Below, one piece after another: positions 61,927-64,000 of a stretch of DNA of 64,000 nucleotides. Location of the stretch: assembly GCA_051846895.1 (NCBI GenBank), contig JBPYCQ010000012.1:28902-92901 (forward strand), given 5' to 3'. The position numbers and the translations under genes were made by a program. Origin of the DNA: CALKAL01 sp051846895 (lineage in GTDB: Bacteria; Bacillota; Bacilli; Bacillales; Alkalibacillaceae). Under the pieces are notes generated by a model, which was not told the DNA's origin, did no database searches, and saw nothing but the letters and a program-made list of their open reading frames with translations. Position 1 is the first letter of the stretch. Each line of letters begins with the position of its first letter.

Positions 61927-62316
61927 ATGTATCGAGTAAATGAAGTAGCAAAGTTGTCCGGTGTTAGTGTGCGCACACTCCATCATTACGATCAAATAGG
62001 TCTGTTGAAGCCGTCTTTTGTAGCGGATAATGGTTACAGATATTATGACGATCAAAGCATTGCACGTTTGCAGCAAATTTTATTTTTTAAAGAACTCGGT
62101 TTTAAACTGCAACGAATAAGAGAGATTATGTCGAGTGAGGATTTTGATCAGAAAGACGCACTCATTCGTCATCGAGAGCTGCTCAAGTTAAAAAAACATC
62201 GCCTTGAAAAAATCATTCGTACGGTTAATCAAACGATTGATCAATTAGAAGACCTGCGGTGGTATGTCAACAAAGAAATAATTAAATATTTGATTATCAA
62301 GGTTCAGATTTCTTAA
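61927..62316 (+). pseudogene. MerR-family regulator (TipAL/Mta-like), C-terminal part lost to frameshifts
   Basis: The first about 108 codons are intact: winged helix (MYRVNEVAKLSGVSVRTLHH then PSFVADNGYRYYDDQ) and coiled-coil ending VNQTIDQLED. Then LRWYVNKEIIKYLIIKVQIS is unlike any MerR. In another frame at about 62260 the expected GGMSTK of the TipA linker is readable. Further on FDYQ and similar text appears after more single-base shifts. So the antibiotic-binding domain has decayed. An IS110 element begins within about 100 bp. The DNA-binding half could still be made. ATG 61927 follows GAGGTGATGTT. Confidence 0.75.
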
Positions 62317-62396
62317 AAAAGGCATTACGAAACTAGACCAGTAAATATTTGGTAATTACTGGAATTATTTAAAAGGATTTTTGAAGTTTGCTAACT

Positions 62397-63626
62397 TCAT
62401 ATATTCACGCTCCTTTTTGGCGTGTAGACTTGGTGATTGCGTAGTAGCGCATCCACCAAACGCACTAATTTTCTTGCGGTTAAGACGAGTGCTCTTTTAT
62501 GTTGATGCTTCGGAACTTCTTGGTATTTCTTCGCGTAATAAGCTTGATACTCAGGAACGTGCCTTCTTACCGAGTTGGCGGCTTCAACCAGGTAATATCT
62601 GAGGTACTGATTCCCGTTCCGCGAAAGTGAAGTGTCGTCCGCTGTAAAGCGGCCTGATTGGTGTTTTCGCCAATAAAGGCCTGCATATTTGGCTATCTTT
62701 GTTTCATCATCAAATCGCTCGATTTGGCCGATCTCAGCGATAATTCCAGCTGTGAATACTGGCCCAATGCCAGGGATGGTTACAAGCGTTTGCGTCAAGC
62801 CAGCCATTATTCTCTCGATTGCTTTATCAATCTCTTTTACCTGCTTTTGAAGTGTACGAATAACTTCAATAGTCGTTCCGAGAATGATATCGATGGAATC
62901 TTCAACAACCTTGTCTAAACGATAGGAAGAGCGAACAGCTTTCTGGATGGATTTCGCAACGCATTCCGGATTCCCAAAACGATTTCTGCCCTTTTCCTGA
63001 AGAAAAGCAGCCAGATCCTCGACCGGCATTTGCGCAAGTTCATCCAGACTGAACTTCTCAAAAAACAGCTCCATCATGGCATTTCCAAAGACAGAAGAGT
63101 CGACCTCCTCTTTGAAAGTGTTGCACTTAAAACTCAAGTGTTGAAGGAAGTGCTGCTTTTCCTTGGTAACCTGATGGACCAGCTGATACCTGGAACGTGT
63201 AAGCTGTTGGAGCGCAACATATTGGCTCTCTTTTACCACGGACATTGGCAATCGGCCAAAACGCAGATAATCGGCGATGACGAAGGCATCAATTTCATCG
63301 GTTTTGTCCATATCACTATAACTCTTTTTAAAGTTCGCAATCTGTTTCGGATTCATGACAAAAACCTCTGCGCCAAGTGCTTTGAGAGCCTCGTCATGAT
63401 GAAGAAACATGGATGGATGAAAACTGTAAACAGACGTGGACTCAAGCCCGAATCTGAGTGTATCAACAGCCTGACCATTCACGCATTCTAAAACGGTATC
63501 CCGAAGCTCACTCGCACCAGGAAGGTCATTAGAGACCGTGAAGGATTTAACCTTTTCTCCTTCACCATCTAACAAACAAACCTTGATATCAAAAGAACTA
63601 ACATCTAATCCAGCAAATAATTTCAT
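62397..63626 (-). CDS. IS110-family transposase (DEDD/serine recombinase)
   Basis: A 409-aa protein, complete. The RuvC-like DEDD domain has D8 (FAGLDVSS), E62 (LESTSVY), D110 and D113 (KTDEIDAF). The C-terminal Tnp domain has IPGIGPVFTAGIIAEIG and GLYWRKHQSGRFTADDTSLS, whose Ser (about 324) is the expected nucleophile. Length and order are normal for IS110. Such enzymes join donor and target by a structured RNA made from the element's non-coding end. ATG 63626 has AAAGGAGG. Confidence 0.9.
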   Translation of the reverse strand: MKLFAGLDVSSFDIKVCLLDGEGEKVKSFTVSNDLPGASELRDTVLECVNGQAVDTLRFGLESTSVYSFHPSMFLHHDEALKALGAEVFVMNPKQIANFKKSYSDMDKTDEIDAFVIADYLRFGRLPMSVVKESQYVALQQLTRSRYQLVHQVTKEKQHFLQHLSFKCNTFKEEVDSSVFGNAMMELFFEKFSLDELAQMPVEDLAAFLQEKGRNRFGNPECVAKSIQKAVRSSYRLDKVVEDSIDIILGTTIEVIRTLQKQVKEIDKAIERIMAGLTQTLVTIPGIGPVFTAGIIAEIGQIERFDDETKIAKYAGLYWRKHQSGRFTADDTSLSRNGNQYLRYYLVEAANSVRRHVPEYQAYYAKKYQEVPKHQHKRALVLTARKLVRLVDALLRNHQVYTPKRSVNI

Positions 63627-64000
63627 GGGGGGATTTCCTCCTTTCGATTTAGAATCATTGGTACTTATTTCTTGGACGCCCTGAGATATCCCTAGTGTGA
63701 ACGCCGATCAGCAACCTCGTGTATAAGTACTATCCCTGATTCGAAAGCCGCCCCAGAGCTACTATCATCTAGGTTCGAGGTTCAGGGTGCACAGCCTGCG
63801 AGTAGGAAGGTCCGCACGCACACTGGGAAACAGTCTTTATAGTGTGGTCTAGCCACAAGGGGGAAAAGAATTGTCCCAAATGATCCTAAGACCATTATCT
63901 AGGAACATCTCGGGACGTCCAAGACTTTTGACTATATTCAGCAGGAAATGCAAGAAAATCTGGGCTCAAATGATAGGGCCTAAACATAATATACGAGGGG
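63627..64000 (-). ncRNA. IS110 upstream non-coding end: bridge-RNA candidate
   Basis: 374 bases, no ORF with a ribosome site, on the 5' side of the recombinase, where IS110-group elements encode the bridge RNA. Two 25-bp arms (63671-63695 and 63899-63923) are inverted and match at 21 positions. Three of the four differences become G-U pairs in the sense (minus) transcript. Inside are a hairpin with CCCTGA/TCAGGG and inner TCGA/TCGA (63734-63787) and a TGTGG-TCTAG-CCACA hairpin (63843-63857). The true RNA ends are not known. Confidence 0.5.

Larger units (their letters stand above)
62330..64000 (-). mobile_element. IS110-family element, right side beyond the window
   Basis: It contains one transposase gene and a long non-coding region on its 5' side, reaching the window edge. 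IS110 elements have no simple terminal inverted repeats, so the left boundary is only placed between the broken MerR gene and the transposase stop, about 62317-62396. CCAGTAA and TTACTGG, a 7-bp inverted repeat, lie at 62338-62362. It inserted near an already decaying gene. Confidence 0.7.

Overview
The window looks like chromosomal DNA of a low-GC endospore-former relative in the Bacillaceae. The reasons are the strong AGGAGG-type ribosome sites, frequent TTG and GTG starts, B. subtilis-type gene sets (ydgH with a MarR gene, yfiBC-like exporters, natAB with natRK, ypcP, ECF sigma/anti-sigma pairs) and textbook PerR, CcpA and Fnr-type operators. Many secreted proteins are rich in Asp and Glu, which hints at a halotolerant or alkaliphilic lifestyle; that is inference only. 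No rRNA, tRNA, CRISPR array, prophage or replication origin was seen.

Layout. 1-5 kb: end of a ring-cleaving dioxygenase/glyoxalase gene, an MFS transporter, a GNAT, a pyrimidine-dimer glycosylase with a YpcP-type 5'-3' exonuclease, and a small gene with no standard start codon. 5-13 kb: ECF sigma/anti-sigma module 1, an M50-like protease, two DppB/DppC-type permeases with no partner genes, and a large SLH/PepSY-type secreted protein. 13-20 kb: a MarR-controlled divergon, with an MMPL exporter on one side and a heterodimeric ABC exporter on the other. 20-28 kb: glycerate kinase, a polar amino acid ABC importer and an NMT1/SsuA-type ABC importer. 28-37 kb: a CDF metal exporter, acyl-CoA synthetase, RidA, PerR-controlled catalase and a CNNM/CorC protein. 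37-42 kb: a hemerythrin-like protein and a ba3-type oxidase operon. The oxidase operon includes a 41-aa subunit IIa gene and sits behind two perfect TGTGA-N6-TCACA sites next to a Crp/Fnr gene. 42-50 kb: mitochondrial-type aconitase, a holin-like (type I toxin-like) peptide, NUDIX and LOG proteins, and natAB facing natRK. 50-62 kb: a DUF4015 lipoprotein, pseudouridine catabolism (HTH-PsuK fusion plus PsuG), ECF module 2, an aromatic amino acid hydroxylase with a long extra C-terminus, cre-associated brnQ, GntR and a nicotinamidase-like hydrolase. 62-64 kb: a frame-broken MerR gene and an IS110 element with its recombinase and a structured upstream non-coding end, a bridge-RNA candidate.

The most unusual property is a set of nine intergenic tandem arrays, about 2 kb in total, spread over 54 kb. 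Each has its own unit sequence, but all have a period of 21 bp (seven arrays) or 20 bp (two arrays). Units have a conserved half and a variable half, and several arrays alternate two unit types, giving 40- or 42-bp higher-order repeats. Three arrays (near 1.6, 20 and 42 kb) share one core and three (near 22.4, 27.8 and 29.6 kb) share another. All sit outside genes, next to stop codons or terminators. I know of no described element with these properties.
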